The notes beneath the pieces were generated by a model. That model did no database searches. It had not been told where the DNA came from and saw only the letters and a program-made list of their open reading frames with translations. From positions 492,125-556,124 of the forward strand of contig NZ_FOJP01000001.1 of the NCBI RefSeq assembly GCF_900111835.1: a DNA stretch of 64,000 bases, written 5' to 3'. Numbering within the stretch: position 1 is the first letter of the stretch; the number at the start of each line of letters is the position of its first letter. Shown here in pieces: positions 39,207 to 48,862 of the stretch. The stretch is from Metapseudomonas otitidis. Lineage in GTDB: Bacteria > Pseudomonadota > Gammaproteobacteria > Pseudomonadales > Pseudomonadaceae. A program made the translations under genes and the position numbers.

Positions 39207-40238
39207 ATGTCCAAATCCTTGAAGCTCACTGCCCTTGCGTTGGGGCTGGCATGCGCCGCACAGGCCATGGCAGCCGACCTGACCGTCGTGTCCTTCGGCG
39301 GCGCTAACAAGAATGCCCAGGTGAAGGCGTTCTACGAACCCTTCCAGGCATCCACCAGCAACAAGATCATCGCCGGCGAGTACAACGGCGAGATGGCCAA
39401 GGTGAAGGCCATGGTCGACACCGGCAGCGTGTCCTGGAACCTGGTGGAAGTGGAGTCCCCCGAGCTGGCCCGTGGCTGCGACGAGGGGCTGTTCGAGGAG
39501 CTGGACCCGGCCCAGTTCGGCAAGGCGGAAGACTTCGTCCCGGGGGCCATCCAGCCCTGCGGCGTCGGCTTCTTCGTCTGGTCCACCGTGCTGGCCTACA
39601 ACGCCGACAAGCTGAAGACCGCCCCCACCGGCTGGGCCGATTTCTGGGACACCAGCAAGTTCCCGGGCAAGCGCGGCCTGCGCAAGGGTGCCAAGTACAC
39701 CCTGGAGTTCGCCCTGATGGCCGACGGCGTCGCGCCCAAGGACGTCTACACCGTGCTGGCCACCAAGGAAGGCCAGGACCGCGCCTTCAAGAAGCTGGAC
39801 CAGATCAAGCCCAGCATCCAGTGGTGGGAGGCCGGCGCCCAGCCGCCGCAGTTCCTGGCCTCCGGTGACGTGGTCATGAGCTCCGCCTACAACGGCCGCA
39901 TCGCTGCCGTGCAGAAGGAAAGCAACCTGAAGATCGTCTGGGCCGGTGGCATCTACGACTTCGACGCCTGGGCCATCCCGAAGGGGGCCAAGGACAGGGA
40001 CGCTGCGCTGAAATTCATCGCCTTCTCGGTCAAGCCCGAGCAGCAGAAGATCTACTCCGAGAACATCGCCTACGGCCCGGCCAACACCCAGGCGGTGCCG
40101 CTGCTGGACAAGGCGCTGCTCAAGGACATGCCGACCACTCCGGAGAACATCAAGGACCAGGTCGCCATGAGCGTCACCTTCTGGGCTGACTACGGCGAGC
40201 AGCTGGAGCAGCGCTTCAACTCCTGGGCCGCCAAGTAA
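39207..40238 (+). CDS. agtB: ABC transporter periplasmic binding protein AgtB
   Basis: A 343-residue periplasmic binding protein of the extracellular solute-binding family 1/PotD type. A signal peptide (MSKSLKLTALALGLACAAQAMA, cleavage near 22) is followed by LTVVSFGGANKNAQVKAF, a common opening of this group, and domains consistent with polyamine or amino-acid-derived ligands. Start 39207 is preceded by GGAGAG; the in-frame ATG at 39192 overlaps that site. Second in agtABCD, followed by a strong hairpin (40256-40279) that probably protects its mRNA so the binding protein is made in excess over the permeases. Confidence 0.9.
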   Translation: MSKSLKLTALALGLACAAQAMAADLTVVSFGGANKNAQVKAFYEPFQASTSNKIIAGEYNGEMAKVKAMVDTGSVSWNLVEVESPELARGCDEGLFEELDPAQFGKAEDFVPGAIQPCGVGFFVWSTVLAYNADKLKTAPTGWADFWDTSKFPGKRGLRKGAKYTLEFALMADGVAPKDVYTVLATKEGQDRAFKKLDQIKPSIQWWEAGAQPPQFLASGDVVMSSAYNGRIAAVQKESNLKIVWAGGIYDFDAWAIPKGAKDRDAALKFIAFSVKPEQQKIYSENIAYGPANTQAVPLLDKALLKDMPTTPENIKDQVAMSVTFWADYGEQLEQRFNSWAAK

Positions 40239-40255
40239 CCGGCCACCCAGCACAT

Positions 40256-40279
40256 CCCCTCCTCCTCGCGGGGGAGGGG
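40256..40279 (+). terminator. Intercistronic hairpin agtB-agtC
   Basis: CCCCTCC (40256-40262) pairs with GGAGGGG (40273-40279). No T-run follows, and agtC continues the operon, so partial termination or 3' end protection of the binding-protein mRNA is the likely effect, as in many ABC operons. Confidence 0.6.
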
Positions 40280-40307
40280 AGTACCCAGAGATCCACCGGA
40301 GTTCGCC

Positions 40308-41540
40308 ATGGCCACTGTCGTCACCGGCCCGACCCTGAAGCAGCGCCTTGCGCGTGCCGAACGGGTCAACCGCCTGAAGTCCCAGGCGCTGATCCTGCCC
40401 TTGCTGCTGTTCCTTCTGCTGACCTTCCTGGTGCCCATCGGCGCGCTGCTCTACAAGAGCGTGAGCAACCCCGAGGTGGTGTCTGCCCTGCCGCGTACCG
40501 TGGAAGCCATCGGCACCTGGGACGGCAAGGCCCTGCCCGCCGAGCCGGTCTACAAGGCCCTGGCCCTGGACCTGGCCGATGCGCGCAAGAACCAGACCAT
40601 CGGTGACCTGTCCAAGCGCCTGAACATGGAACTGGCCGGCTACCGCAGCCTGATGGCCAAGACCGCGCGTGCGCTGCCGTTCAAGAGCGAACCAGGCTCC
40701 TACAAGGACGCCATGGAAGGGCTCGACGAGCGCTGGGGCGACCCGGCCTACTGGCAGGCCATTCGCCGCAACGCCTCGAACCTGACCCCCTATTACCTGC
40801 TGGCGGCCGTCGACCATCGCATCGACGACCTTGGCGAGGTGGCCCCGGCCACGCCGGACCAGGCCATCTACCTGGACATCTTCGCCCGCACCTTCTGGAT
40901 GGGCGCTGTGATCACCCTGATCTGCCTGGCGCTGGCCTACCCGCTGGCCTACCTGCTGGCGACGCTGCCGACGCGCAAGAGCAACCTGCTGATGATCCTG
41001 GTGCTGCTGCCGTTCTGGACCTCGATCCTGGTGCGCGTGGCGGCGTGGATCGTGCTGCTGCAATCGGGCGGCCTGATCAACGGCGCGCTGCTCAAGCTGG
41101 GCCTGATCGACCAGCCGCTGCAGCTGGTGTTCAACCGCACCGGCGTGTACGTGGCGATGGTGCACATCATGCTGCCGTTCATGATCCTGCCGATCTACAG
41201 CGTGATGAAGGGCATCTCCCCCAGCTACATGCGGGCGGCGATCTCCCTGGGCTGCCACCCGTTCGCCAGCTTCTGGCGGGTGTACTTCCCGCAGACCGTG
41301 GCCGGCGTGGGCGCGGGCTGCCTGCTGGTGTTCATCCTGTCCATCGGCTACTACATCACCCCCGCGCTGCTGGGCAGCCCGAACGACCAGATGGTGAGCT
41401 ACTTCGTGGCCTTCTTCACCAACACCACCATCAACTGGGGCATGGCCACCGCCCTGGGCGGGATGCTGCTGCTGGCCACCATGGTGCTCTACGTCGTCTA
41501 CAGCTGGCTGGTGGGCGCCGGCCGCCTGCGCCTGGGTTGA
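40308..41540 (+). CDS. agtC: ABC transporter permease AgtC
   Basis: A 410-residue inner-membrane permease, longer than usual because a soluble insert (about 65-195) follows the first membrane helix, a feature of PotB-like permeases in this group. Membrane segments near 25-48, 205-235, 240-260, 285-305, 330-360 and 380-402 are visible. The EAA-type loop that contacts the ATPase is MRAAISLGCHPFASFWRVYFP near 305-325. Third gene of agtABCD; agtD follows by 11 bases. Confidence 0.9.
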   Translation: MATVVTGPTLKQRLARAERVNRLKSQALILPLLLFLLLTFLVPIGALLYKSVSNPEVVSALPRTVEAIGTWDGKALPAEPVYKALALDLADARKNQTIGDLSKRLNMELAGYRSLMAKTARALPFKSEPGSYKDAMEGLDERWGDPAYWQAIRRNASNLTPYYLLAAVDHRIDDLGEVAPATPDQAIYLDIFARTFWMGAVITLICLALAYPLAYLLATLPTRKSNLLMILVLLPFWTSILVRVAAWIVLLQSGGLINGALLKLGLIDQPLQLVFNRTGVYVAMVHIMLPFMILPIYSVMKGISPSYMRAAISLGCHPFASFWRVYFPQTVAGVGAGCLLVFILSIGYYITPALLGSPNDQMVSYFVAFFTNTTINWGMATALGGMLLLATMVLYVVYSWLVGAGRLRLG

Positions 41541-41551
41541 GGAGATAAGAA

Positions 41552-42379
41552 ATGCTGAGTCCCTACATGTCCCCGGTCGAGCGCCTGTGGTTCTACACCC
41601 TGCGCATCCTCTGCGGCCTGGTGCTGCTGTTCCTGATCCTGCCGGTGCTTGTGATCGTGCCGTTGTCGTTCAACTCCGGCACCTTCCTGGTGTACCCGCT
41701 GCAGGGGTTCTCCCTGCGCTGGTACGCCGACTTCTTCAGCTCGGCCGAGTGGATGCGCTCGCTGACCAACAGCATGATCGTGGCGCCCGCCGCGACCCTG
41801 CTGGCGATGGTCTTCGGCACCCTGGCCTCCATCGGCCTGACCCGGGGCGAGTTCCGTGGCAAGGCGCTGGTGATGAGCCTGCTGATCTCGCCGATGGTGG
41901 TGCCGGTGGTGATCGTCGGTGTCGCCAGCTACCTGTTCTTCGCACCGATGGGCCTGGGCAACAGCTACCTGTCGCTGATCATGGTCCACGCCGTGCTGGG
42001 CGTGCCTTTCGTGATCATCACCGTGTCGGCCACCCTGCAGGGCTTCAACCACAACCTGGTGCGCGCTGCCGCCAGCCTGGGGGCGCCGCCGCTGACCACG
42101 TTCTTCCGCGTCACCCTGCCGCTGATCGCACCGGGTGTGATCTCCGGGGCGCTGTTCGCCTTCGCCACGTCCTTCGACGAGGTGGTGGTGACCCTGTTCC
42201 TCGCCGGCCCCGAGCAGGCGACCCTGCCCCGGCAGATGTTCAGCGGCATCCGCGAGAACCTCAGCCCTACCATCGCCGCGGCGGCAACCCTGCTGATCGG
42301 CTTCTCGGTGGTGCTGCTGCTGACCCTGGAGTGGCTGCGCGGACGCAGCGAGAAGATGCGTACCTCCATGCCAGAGTGA
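41552..42379 (+). CDS. agtD: ABC transporter permease AgtD
   Basis: A 275-residue PotC-like permease with six membrane segments. It begins with a short basic tail and a helix near 15-38; the EAA loop is VRAAASLGAPPLTTFFRVTLP near 170-190. It pairs with AgtC to form the channel. Last gene of the operon, followed by the stable hairpin 42391-42421. Confidence 0.9.
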   Translation: MLSPYMSPVERLWFYTLRILCGLVLLFLILPVLVIVPLSFNSGTFLVYPLQGFSLRWYADFFSSAEWMRSLTNSMIVAPAATLLAMVFGTLASIGLTRGEFRGKALVMSLLISPMVVPVVIVGVASYLFFAPMGLGNSYLSLIMVHAVLGVPFVIITVSATLQGFNHNLVRAAASLGAPPLTTFFRVTLPLIAPGVISGALFAFATSFDEVVVTLFLAGPEQATLPRQMFSGIRENLSPTIAAAATLLIGFSVVLLLTLEWLRGRSEKMRTSMPE

Positions 42380-42390
42380 TCCGGCTCGGC

Positions 42391-42421
42391 CCCCGGCGGC
42401 GCATTCCTCGCGCCTCCGGGG
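42391..42421 (+). terminator. Hairpin after the agt operon
   Basis: CCCCGG-c-GGCGC pairs with GCGCC-t-CCGGGG around the loop ATTCCTC; one mismatch only. Very stable, but no T-run follows, so termination may be partial. Confidence 0.55.
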
Positions 42422-42502
42422 CGCCCGCTGACATATGACAACGCCTCCGCAGGCTGACTCAGGCTACAATCCGCGCCACCTGATTCAGCCCTGAGGTCTG
42501 CC

Positions 42503-43171
42503 ATGCAACCCTTCGCCATCGCCCCGTCGATCCTGTCCGCCGATTTCGCACGCCTGGGCGAGGATGTGGACAAGGTGCTCGCTGCCGGCGCCGACATCGT
42601 CCACTTCGACGTGATGGATAACCACTACGTGCCCAACCTGACCATCGGCCCGATGGTGTGTTCGGCGCTGCGCAAGTACGGTGTCACCGCGCCCATCGAC
42701 GTGCACCTGATGGTCTCCCCGGTGGACCGCATCATCGGCGACTTCATCGAAGCCGGCGCCACCTACATCACCTTCCACCCGGAAGCGACCCAGCACATCG
42801 ACCGCTCCCTGCAGCTGATCCGTGACGGTGGCTGCAAGTCCGGCCTGGTGTTCAACCCGGCCACTCCGCTGGACAGCCTGAAGTACGTGATGGACAAGGT
42901 GGACATGATCCTCCTGATGAGCGTGAACCCCGGTTTCGGCGGGCAGAAGTTCATCCCCGGCACCCTGGACAAGCTGCGCGAAGCCCGTGCGCTGATCGAG
43001 GCCTCGGGCCGCGACATCCGCCTGGAGATCGACGGTGGGGTGAACGTGAAGAACATCCGCGAGATCGCTGCCGCAGGTGCCGACACTTTCGTCGCCGGCT
43101 CGGCCATCTTCAATGCGCCGGACTACGCCGAAGTCATCGCCGCCATGCGCGCCGAGCTGGCCCAGGCCTGA
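42503..43171 (+). CDS. rpe: Ribulose-phosphate 3-epimerase
   Basis: A 222-residue TIM-barrel enzyme that interconverts ribulose-5-phosphate and xylulose-5-phosphate in the pentose phosphate pathway. Family motifs: [16 protein letters not shown] at the N-terminus, [20 protein letters not shown] with metal ligands, [24 protein letters not shown] near 141 and [11 protein letters not shown] near 175. It overlaps gph by one base (TGATG). The trp genes lie just downstream, a link seen across Pseudomonas. Confidence 0.97.
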   Translation: MQPFAIAPSILSADFARLGEDVDKVLAAGADIVHFDVMDNHYVPNLTIGPMVCSALRKYGVTAPIDVHLMVSPVDRIIGDFIEAGATYITFHPEATQHIDRSLQLIRDGGCKSGLVFNPATPLDSLKYVMDKVDMILLMSVNPGFGGQKFIPGTLDKLREARALIEASGRDIRLEIDGGVNVKNIREIAAAGADTFVAGSAIFNAPDYAEVIAAMRAELAQA

Positions 43172-44013
43172 TGAACGCGCTGCAACGGCTGTTCGACGGC
43201 CGCCTGCCGCGTCTGGTGATGTTCGACCTGGACGGCACCCTGATCGATTCGGTGCCGGACCTGGCCGCCGCGGTGGACCGCATGCTGGTCAGCCTCGGAC
43301 GTCCGCCCGCCGGGGTCGAGCGCGTGCGCGACTGGGTCGGTAACGGTGCGCGGGTGCTGGTGCGCCGGGCCCTGGCCGGCGGCATCGACCACAGCGCCGT
43401 GCATGACGAGGACGCGGAGAAGGCCCTGGAGATCTTCCTGGAGGCCTATGCCGACAGCCATGCGCTGACCGAGGTCTACCCGGGGGTGGCGGAAACCCTG
43501 AAGTGGTTGCGCAAGCGCAAGATCGAGCTGGCGCTGATCACCAACAAGCCCGAGCGTTTCGTGGCGCCGTTGCTGGACCAGATGAAGCTGGGGCGCTACT
43601 TCCCGCTGATCATCGCCGGCGACACCCTGCCCCAGCAGAAGCCGGACCCGGCTGCGCTGCTGCATGTGATGCACATGACCGGCGTCAGTCGCAACGAGGC
43701 GCTGTTCATCGGCGACTCGCGCAACGACGTGCTGGCCGCCAAGGCGGCGGGGGTCAAGTGCGTGGCGCTGAGCTACGGCTACAACCACGGTCGGCCCATC
43801 GACGAGGAGGAGCCGGCACTGGTGGTGGACGACCTGCGCGAGCTGCTGCCTGGCGGTTGCGCCGCACACGGCGCTGCGCTAATGTCGCCCGACTCCCCAG
43901 ATCATCTGCCTCATAGAAGAGATAGAAACGTGCTGGTTCCCTGCAAGCTCTGGCTCGAACGAGCCTCCATGCGAATCATCAAGGCCGTGGCCCGTTGGCG
44001 CTGGCGCGCCTGA
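43171..44013 (+). CDS. gph: Phosphoglycolate phosphatase, 3' end carries trpL in frame
   Basis: A HAD-superfamily phosphatase of 280 codons that removes 2-phosphoglycolate. The nucleophile motif is [11 protein letters not shown] (near 18-28), motif [12 protein letters not shown] near 125, and motif [19 protein letters not shown] near 184. The enzyme core ends near residue 230 (DLRELLPGG). The remaining 45 or so codons have no role known to me and end in exactly the 14-residue trp leader peptide, sharing its stop. No stop codon occurs in between, so ribosomes finishing gph also translate the leader. The gene overlaps rpe by one base. Confidence 0.95.
   Translation: MNALQRLFDGRLPRLVMFDLDGTLIDSVPDLAAAVDRMLVSLGRPPAGVERVRDWVGNGARVLVRRALAGGIDHSAVHDEDAEKALEIFLEAYADSHALTEVYPGVAETLKWLRKRKIELALITNKPERFVAPLLDQMKLGRYFPLIIAGDTLPQQKPDPAALLHVMHMTGVSRNEALFIGDSRNDVLAAKAAGVKCVALSYGYNHGRPIDEEEPALVVDDLRELLPGGCAAHGAALMSPDSPDHLPHRRDRNVLVPCKLWLERASMRIIKAVARWRWRA
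43857..43885 (+). promoter_or_regulatory. Candidate trpE promoter inside gph
   Basis: TTGCGC (43857-43862) and TAATGT (43880-43885) with a 17-base spacer near the end of the enzyme-coding part of gph. A transcript from here would carry the leader peptide and attenuator only. Match by eye. Confidence 0.45.
43969..44013 (+). CDS. trpL: trp leader peptide ([14 protein letters not shown])
   Basis: A 14-residue frame with two Trp codons in the string ARWRWRA, 91 bases upstream of trpE and followed by alternative RNA hairpins. This is the standard arrangement for transcription attenuation, and attenuation has been reported for trpE in P. putida. The leader is the in-frame 3' tail of gph and uses the same stop (44011-44013). 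A clear ribosome binding site of its own is not visible. Confidence 0.7.
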   Translation: MRIIKAVARWRWRA

Positions 44014-44086
44014 TTCCATTCTGGCCGGACCGGTCCGGCGCGCTTGCACACCGACGTCTTTTATCCAGGAGCCCACCCGGGCTCCT
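43996..44086 (+). promoter_or_regulatory. trpE attenuator region
   Basis: Three possible pairings: GCGCGCC at the end of the leader (44004-44010) with GGCGCGC (44037-44043); the palindrome GCCGGAC-CG-GTCCGGC (44024-44039); and AGGAGCCC-accc-GGGCTCCT (44067-44086). The first two overlap and exclude each other, as needed for a switch driven by ribosome stalling at the Trp codons. A short T-run (44059-44062) lies between the second and third. A classical U-tailed terminator is not evident, so the stop may be Rho-dependent or act on translation. Confidence 0.55.
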
Positions 44087-44104
44087 CGCCCCACGAGGCA
44101 GATC

Positions 44105-45592
44105 ATGACCCGCGATGAATTCCTGCGTTTGGCCGCCCAAGGCTACAACCGCATCCCGCTCGCCTTCGAAACCCTGGCGGACTTCGATACCCCGCTTTCC
44201 CTCTACCTGAAGCTGGCCGATGCGCCGTACTCCTACCTGCTGGAATCGGTCCAGGGCGGCGAGAAGTGGGGGCGTTACTCCATCATCGGCCTGGCCAGTC
44301 GCACCGTGCTGCGCGCCCATGGCGCGAAGGTCAGCGTCAGCGTCGATGACCAGGTGGTGGAGGCCGTGGACAGCGAAGACCCGCTGGCCTTCGTCGAGGC
44401 GTTCAAGGAGCGTTACCAGGTCGCGCCCATCGACGGCCTGCCGCGTTTCAACGGTGGCCTGGTGGGCTACTTCGGCTACGACTGCGTGCGCTATGTCGAG
44501 AAGCGCCTGGCCAACTGCCCGAATCCTGATCCCCTGGGCACACCGGACATCCTGCTGATGGTGTCGGATGCGGTGATCGTGTTCGACAACCTGGCGGGCA
44601 AGCTGCACGCCATCGTGCTGGTGGACCCGAGCCAGCCAGACGCTTTCGAGCAGGGCCAGGCCCGCCTCGATGCGCTGCGGCAGACACTCCGCCAGCCGGT
44701 GGTGCCGCGCCTGGGTGTCGACCCGAGCCTGCCGGTGGAGTTGCAGAGCGACTTCCGCTCCAGCTTCACCCGCGAGGACTACGAGCGGGCAGTGGGCAAG
44801 ATCAAGGAATACATCCTGGCGGGCGACTGCATGCAGGTGGTGATCTCCCAGCGCATGTCGGTCCCCTTCGAGGCCGCGCCGATCGACCTCTACCGGGCGC
44901 TGCGCTGCTTCAACCCGACGCCCTACATGTACTTCTTCAACTTCGGCGACTTCCATGTGGTGGGTAGTTCGCCGGAGGTGCTGGTGCGGGTCGAGGATGG
45001 CCTGGTCACCGTGCGCCCCATTGCCGGCACCCGTCCCCGTGGCGCCACCGAGGAGGCCGACCGGGCTTTGGAAGAGGACCTGCTGTCCGACGCCAAGGAG
45101 CTGGCCGAGCACCTGATGCTGATCGACCTGGGCCGCAATGACGTGGGGCGCGTGTCCGCCACCGGTTCGGTGAAGGTCACCGAGAAGATGGTGATCGAGC
45201 GCTACTCCAACGTGATGCACATCGTCTCCAACGTCACCGGCCAGCTGAAGGAGGGCGTCTCCGCGATGGATGCGCTGCGGGCGATCCTGCCGGCGGGCAC
45301 CCTGTCGGGTGCGCCGAAGATTCGTGCGATGGAGATCATCGACCAACTCGAGCCGGTCAAGCGTGGCGTCTACGGCGGTGCCGTGGGCTATCTGGCGTGG
45401 AACGGCAACATGGACACCGCCATCGCGATCCGCACGGCGGTCATCAAGGATGGGCAACTGCACGTGCAGGCTGGCGCCGGCATCGTTGCCGACTCGGTCC
45501 CCGCACTGGAATGGGAGGAGACGCTGAACAAGCGCCGCGCCATGTTCCGTGCCGTGGCGCTCGCCGAGCAGACCACCAAGACCGACGCCTGA
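44105..45592 (+). CDS. trpE: Anthranilate synthase component I
   Basis: The 495-residue synthase subunit that makes anthranilate from chorismate with ammonia supplied by TrpG. The N-terminal half contains the feedback site ([18 protein letters not shown], the Ser region known to bind Trp) and the C-terminal chorismate-binding domain carries [44 protein letters not shown] and [14 protein letters not shown]. It is complete. The next gene is trpG after ten bases; in P. aeruginosa the R/F-pyocin cluster is inserted at this point. Confidence 0.97.
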   Translation: MTRDEFLRLAAQGYNRIPLAFETLADFDTPLSLYLKLADAPYSYLLESVQGGEKWGRYSIIGLASRTVLRAHGAKVSVSVDDQVVEAVDSEDPLAFVEAFKERYQVAPIDGLPRFNGGLVGYFGYDCVRYVEKRLANCPNPDPLGTPDILLMVSDAVIVFDNLAGKLHAIVLVDPSQPDAFEQGQARLDALRQTLRQPVVPRLGVDPSLPVELQSDFRSSFTREDYERAVGKIKEYILAGDCMQVVISQRMSVPFEAAPIDLYRALRCFNPTPYMYFFNFGDFHVVGSSPEVLVRVEDGLVTVRPIAGTRPRGATEEADRALEEDLLSDAKELAEHLMLIDLGRNDVGRVSATGSVKVTEKMVIERYSNVMHIVSNVTGQLKEGVSAMDALRAILPAGTLSGAPKIRAMEIIDQLEPVKRGVYGGAVGYLAWNGNMDTAIAIRTAVIKDGQLHVQAGAGIVADSVPALEWEETLNKRRAMFRAVALAEQTTKTDA

Positions 45593-45602
45593 GGACCCTG
45601 CC

Positions 45603-46196
45603 ATGTTGCTGATGATCGATAACTACGACTCCTTTACCTACAACGTGGTGCAGTACCTGGGCGAGCTGGGTGCCGATGTCCATGTGATCCGCAATGACGA
45701 ACTGAGCATCGCCCAGATCGAGGCGCTCAAGCCCGAGCGCATCGTCGTCTCCCCGGGCCCGTGCACCCCCACCGAGGCGGGCGTGTCGCTGGAGGCCATC
45801 CTGCATTTCGCCGGCAAGCTGCCGATCCTGGGCGTGTGCCTGGGCCACCAGAGCATCGGCCAGGCCTTCGGCGGCGATGTGGTGCGGGCGCGCCAGGCGA
45901 TGCACGGCAAGACCAGCCCGGTCTTCCACCATGACCAGGGTGTGTTCCAGGGCCTGAACAATCCGCTCACGGTGACCCGCTACCACTCGCTGGTGGTCAA
46001 GCGCGAAACCCTGCCGGAGTGCCTGGAGATGACCGCCTGGACCCAGCACGAAGACGGTTCGGTGGACGAGATCATGGGGCTGCGCCACAAGACCCTGAAC
46101 ATCGAGGGTGTGCAGTTCCATCCGGAGTCCATACTCACCGAGCAGGGGCACGAGCTGTTCGCCAACTTCCTCAAGCAACAGGGCGGGGTACGCTGA
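45603..46196 (+). CDS. trpG: Anthranilate synthase component II (glutamine amidotransferase)
   Basis: A 197-residue class I glutamine amidotransferase giving ammonia to TrpE. The catalytic triad is C79 in LGVCLGHQS with H173 and E175 in VQFHPES. The start at 45603 ([14 protein letters not shown]) is the family start. It lies ten bases after trpE and two after its stop trpD begins, so all four trp genes can be read from one transcript, although trpGDC are separately expressed in P. putida. Confidence 0.97.
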   Translation: MLLMIDNYDSFTYNVVQYLGELGADVHVIRNDELSIAQIEALKPERIVVSPGPCTPTEAGVSLEAILHFAGKLPILGVCLGHQSIGQAFGGDVVRARQAMHGKTSPVFHHDQGVFQGLNNPLTVTRYHSLVVKRETLPECLEMTAWTQHEDGSVDEIMGLRHKTLNIEGVQFHPESILTEQGHELFANFLKQQGGVR

Positions 46197-46197
46197 T

Positions 46198-47247
46198 ATG
46201 GACATCAAGGAAGCCCTCGGCCGCGTGGTCAACCAACTGGACCTGACCACCGAGGAAATGCAGGCGGTGATGCGCCAGATCATGACCGGGCAGTGCACTG
46301 ACGCGCAGATCGGTGCCTTCCTGATGGGCATGCGCATGAAGAGCGAGACCATCGACGAGATCGTCGGGGCCGTGTCGGTGATGCGTGAGCTGGCCAGCCG
46401 TGTGGAACTGTCGAGCCTGGATCGCGTGGTGGACGTGGTCGGCACCGGCGGCGATGGCGCCAATATCTTCAACGTGTCCTCGGCGGCGACCTTCGTGGTC
46501 GCGGCGGCAGGGGGCAAGGTGGCCAAGCACGGCAACCGCGCGGTGTCCGGCAAGACCGGCAGCGCCGACGTGCTGGAGGCCGCCGGTATCTACCTGGACC
46601 TGAAGCCCGAGCAGGTGGCGCGTTGCATCGAGCATGTCGGCGTCGGCTTCATGTTCGCCCAGGTCCACCACAAGGCGATGAAGTACGCCGCCGGCCCGCG
46701 CCGCGAGCTGGGGCTGCGCACGCTGTTCAACATGCTCGGCCCGCTTACGAATCCGGCCGGGGTGAAGCACCAGGTGGTGGGAGTATTCAGCCAGGCGCTG
46801 TGCCGGCCGCTGGCCGAGGTCCTCAAGCGCCTGGGCAGCCAGCACATTCTGGTGGTGCATTCCAAGGACGGGCTGGACGAACTGAGCCTGGCGGCGCCGA
46901 CCCATGTGGCCGAGCTGAAGGACGGTGTGGTCACCGAATACCAGGTGCAGCCGGAGGACTTCGGCATCAAGAGCCAGAGCCTGATCGGCCTGACCGTGGA
47001 CAGCCCGCAGCAGTCCCTTGAACTGATCCGCGATGCCCTGGGGCGTCGCAAGACCGAGAACGGCCAGAAGGCCGCAGAGATGATCGTGCTCAACGCTGGC
47101 GCCGCGCTTTATGCGGCGGACCATGCGAGTACCTTCAAAGAGGGTGTGCAATTGGCCCACGATGCCCTGCACACCGGCCTTGCCCGCGAGAAGCTGGAGG
47201 AGCTGGCCTCCTTCACCGCGGTGTTCCGAGTGGAGAACGAAGCGTGA
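46198..47247 (+). CDS. trpD: Anthranilate phosphoribosyltransferase
   Basis: A 349-residue enzyme that transfers ribose-5-phosphate from PRPP to anthranilate. The PRPP loop is [18 protein letters not shown] (near 80-95), followed by [36 protein letters not shown] and [11 protein letters not shown]. Complete. It overlaps trpC by four bases (GTGA). Confidence 0.97.
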   Translation: MDIKEALGRVVNQLDLTTEEMQAVMRQIMTGQCTDAQIGAFLMGMRMKSETIDEIVGAVSVMRELASRVELSSLDRVVDVVGTGGDGANIFNVSSAATFVVAAAGGKVAKHGNRAVSGKTGSADVLEAAGIYLDLKPEQVARCIEHVGVGFMFAQVHHKAMKYAAGPRRELGLRTLFNMLGPLTNPAGVKHQVVGVFSQALCRPLAEVLKRLGSQHILVVHSKDGLDELSLAAPTHVAELKDGVVTEYQVQPEDFGIKSQSLIGLTVDSPQQSLELIRDALGRRKTENGQKAAEMIVLNAGAALYAADHASTFKEGVQLAHDALHTGLAREKLEELASFTAVFRVENEA

Positions 47248-48080
47248 GCGTCCCGACCGTCCTAGAAAAGATCCTCGCCCGCAAGGCCGAGGAAGTCGCC
47301 GAGCGGCGTGCCCGCACGTCGCTGAGCCAACTGGAAGCGCTGGCCCGTTCGGCCGACGCACCGCGCGGGTTCGCCCGGGCCTTGCAGGACAAGGTGGCGC
47401 GGCGCGAGCCGGCGGTCATTGCCGAGGTGAAGAAGGCGTCCCCGAGCAAGGGCGTCATCCGCGAGAACTTCGTGCCCGCGCAGATCGCCCGCAGCTACCA
47501 GGACGGTGGCGCCACCTGCCTGTCGGTGCTCACCGATGTGGATTTCTTCCTGGGTGCCGACGAGTACCTGAAGGACGCCCGGGCGGCCTGCTCGCTGCCG
47601 GTGATCCGCAAGGACTTCCTCATCGACTCCTATCAGGTCGTCGAGGCCCGTGCGTTGGGGGCCGATTGCGTCCTGCTGATCGCTGCGGCGTTGTCCGACC
47701 TGCAGATGGCGGAGCTGGCTGCCACGGCGACGGACGTGGGGCTGGATGTGCTGGTGGAAGTGCACGACGGCGATGAGCTGGAGCGGGCACTGAAGACCCT
47801 GGATACGCCGCTGGTGGGCATCAACAACCGCAACCTGCATACCTTTGACGTGAGTCTGGAGACCACCCTGGACCTGCTGCCGCGCATTCCGCGCGACCGC
47901 ATCGTCGTCACCGAGAGTGGGATTCTCAACCGGGCGGATGTCGAGCTGATGGAAGTCAGTGAGGTCTATGCCTTCCTCGTGGGCGAGGCGTTCATGCGTG
48001 CCGAGGAGCCCGGGACCGAATTGCGTCGCCTGTTCTTCCCGGAGCGTGGGCGGGTCAAGCTGAGCGCCGACCCGAACTGA
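47244..48080 (+). CDS. trpC: Indole-3-glycerol phosphate synthase
   Basis: A 278-residue TIM-barrel enzyme (monofunctional, without the TrpF part) that closes the indole ring. Motifs: [15 protein letters not shown] near 56-70 with the catalytic Lys, [25 protein letters not shown] near 117, [20 protein letters not shown] and VVTESGI. Start is GTG 47244 inside the trpD stop. A bidirectional terminator follows and the convergent gene is vfr. Confidence 0.97.
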   Translation: MSVPTVLEKILARKAEEVAERRARTSLSQLEALARSADAPRGFARALQDKVARREPAVIAEVKKASPSKGVIRENFVPAQIARSYQDGGATCLSVLTDVDFFLGADEYLKDARAACSLPVIRKDFLIDSYQVVEARALGADCVLLIAAALSDLQMAELAATATDVGLDVLVEVHDGDELERALKTLDTPLVGINNRNLHTFDVSLETTLDLLPRIPRDRIVVTESGILNRADVELMEVSEVYAFLVGEAFMRAEEPGTELRRLFFPERGRVKLSADPN

Positions 48081-48095
48081 TCGATGTGCACATGG

Positions 48096-48120
48096 AAAAG
48101 CCGGCGTCCTGCCGGCTTTT
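48096..48120. terminator. Bidirectional terminator trpC/vfr
   Basis: AAAAGCCGGC-gtcct-GCCGGCTTTT, with T on both strands, between the convergent trpC and vfr stops. Canonical Rho-independent terminator for both. Confidence 0.92.
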
Positions 48121-48133
48121 TCATATGCGCGTC

Positions 48134-48778
48134 TCAGCGGGTCCCGAAGACCACCATGGTCTTGCCCTTGACGTGCACCAGGCCCTGTTCCTCCAGGCTC
48201 TTGAGCACGCGGCCGACCATCTCGCGGGAGCAGCCGACGATGCGGCCGATTTCCTGACGGGTGATCTTGATCTGCATGCCGTCCGGGTGGGTCATGGCAT
48301 CGGGCTGCTTGCACAGGTCCAGCAGGGTGCGAGCGACACGGCCGGTCACGTCGAGGAAGGCCAGGTCACCCACCTTGCGGGTGGTGTTGCGCAGGCGGTC
48401 AGCCATCTGGCTGCCCAGGGCGTAGAGGATTTCCGGGTCCTGTTGCGTCAGTTCGCGGAACTTGGCGTAGCTGAGCTCGGCCACCTCGCACTCGGTCTTG
48501 GCGCGGACCCAGGCGCTGCGCTCTTTCTCGGCGCCTTCCTTTTCGAACAGGCCCATCTCGCCGAAGAAGTCCCCGGCATTGAGGTAGGCGATGATCATTT
48601 CACGGCCGTCGTCATCTTCGATGAGGATGGTGACGGAGCCCTTGATGATGAAGAAGAGCGTTTCACAGCGGTCGCCCGCATAGATGATGGTGCTCTTGGC
48701 GGTGTAACGGCGGCGGTGACAATGCGCGAGAAGCTTGTCGAGGTTCTTGATCTTTGGAGTGAGGGTAATAGCTACCAT
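48134..48778 (-). CDS. vfr: cAMP-binding virulence regulator Vfr (CRP family)
   Basis: A 214-residue CRP-family protein, the exact P. aeruginosa length. The N-terminal cyclic-nucleotide domain (about 10-130) carries the phosphate-binding cassette [21 protein letters not shown], a long dimer helix follows, and the C-terminal helix-turn-helix is [21 protein letters not shown] near 170-190. With cAMP it controls quorum sensing, type IV pili and exotoxins in P. aeruginosa. It stands alone, convergent with trpC. Repeats at 48835-48862 lie 57 bases upstream. Confidence 0.97.
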   Translation of the reverse strand: MVAITLTPKIKNLDKLLAHCHRRRYTAKSTIIYAGDRCETLFFIIKGSVTILIEDDDGREMIIAYLNAGDFFGEMGLFEKEGAEKERSAWVRAKTECEVAELSYAKFRELTQQDPEILYALGSQMADRLRNTTRKVGDLAFLDVTGRVARTLLDLCKQPDAMTHPDGMQIKITRQEIGRIVGCSREMVGRVLKSLEEQGLVHVKGKTMVVFGTR

Positions 48779-48834
48779 GCCCGAGTCCCGAAATATAAAT
48801 AGATAAGCCCTTGTCCAACAGGCACTTTCTTATT

Positions 48835-48862
48835 AGTTATCTGGCTAAGTGTGCCAGTTATC
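48835..48862. promoter_or_regulatory. Repeats in the vfr upstream region
   Basis: AGTTATC occurs at 48835-48841 and again at 48856-48862, exactly two helical turns (21 bases) apart, with the inverted repeat CTGGC-taagtgt-GCCAG (48841-48857) between. The spacing favours protein binding on one face of the DNA. The half-site TGTG could belong to an autoregulatory Vfr site, but no full consensus is seen. Confidence 0.4.

Noticed and set aside
37995..41258. 1087-codon antisense frame over agtABC
   Set aside because: Opposite three certain transporter genes, His/Gln/Val-rich and motif-free.
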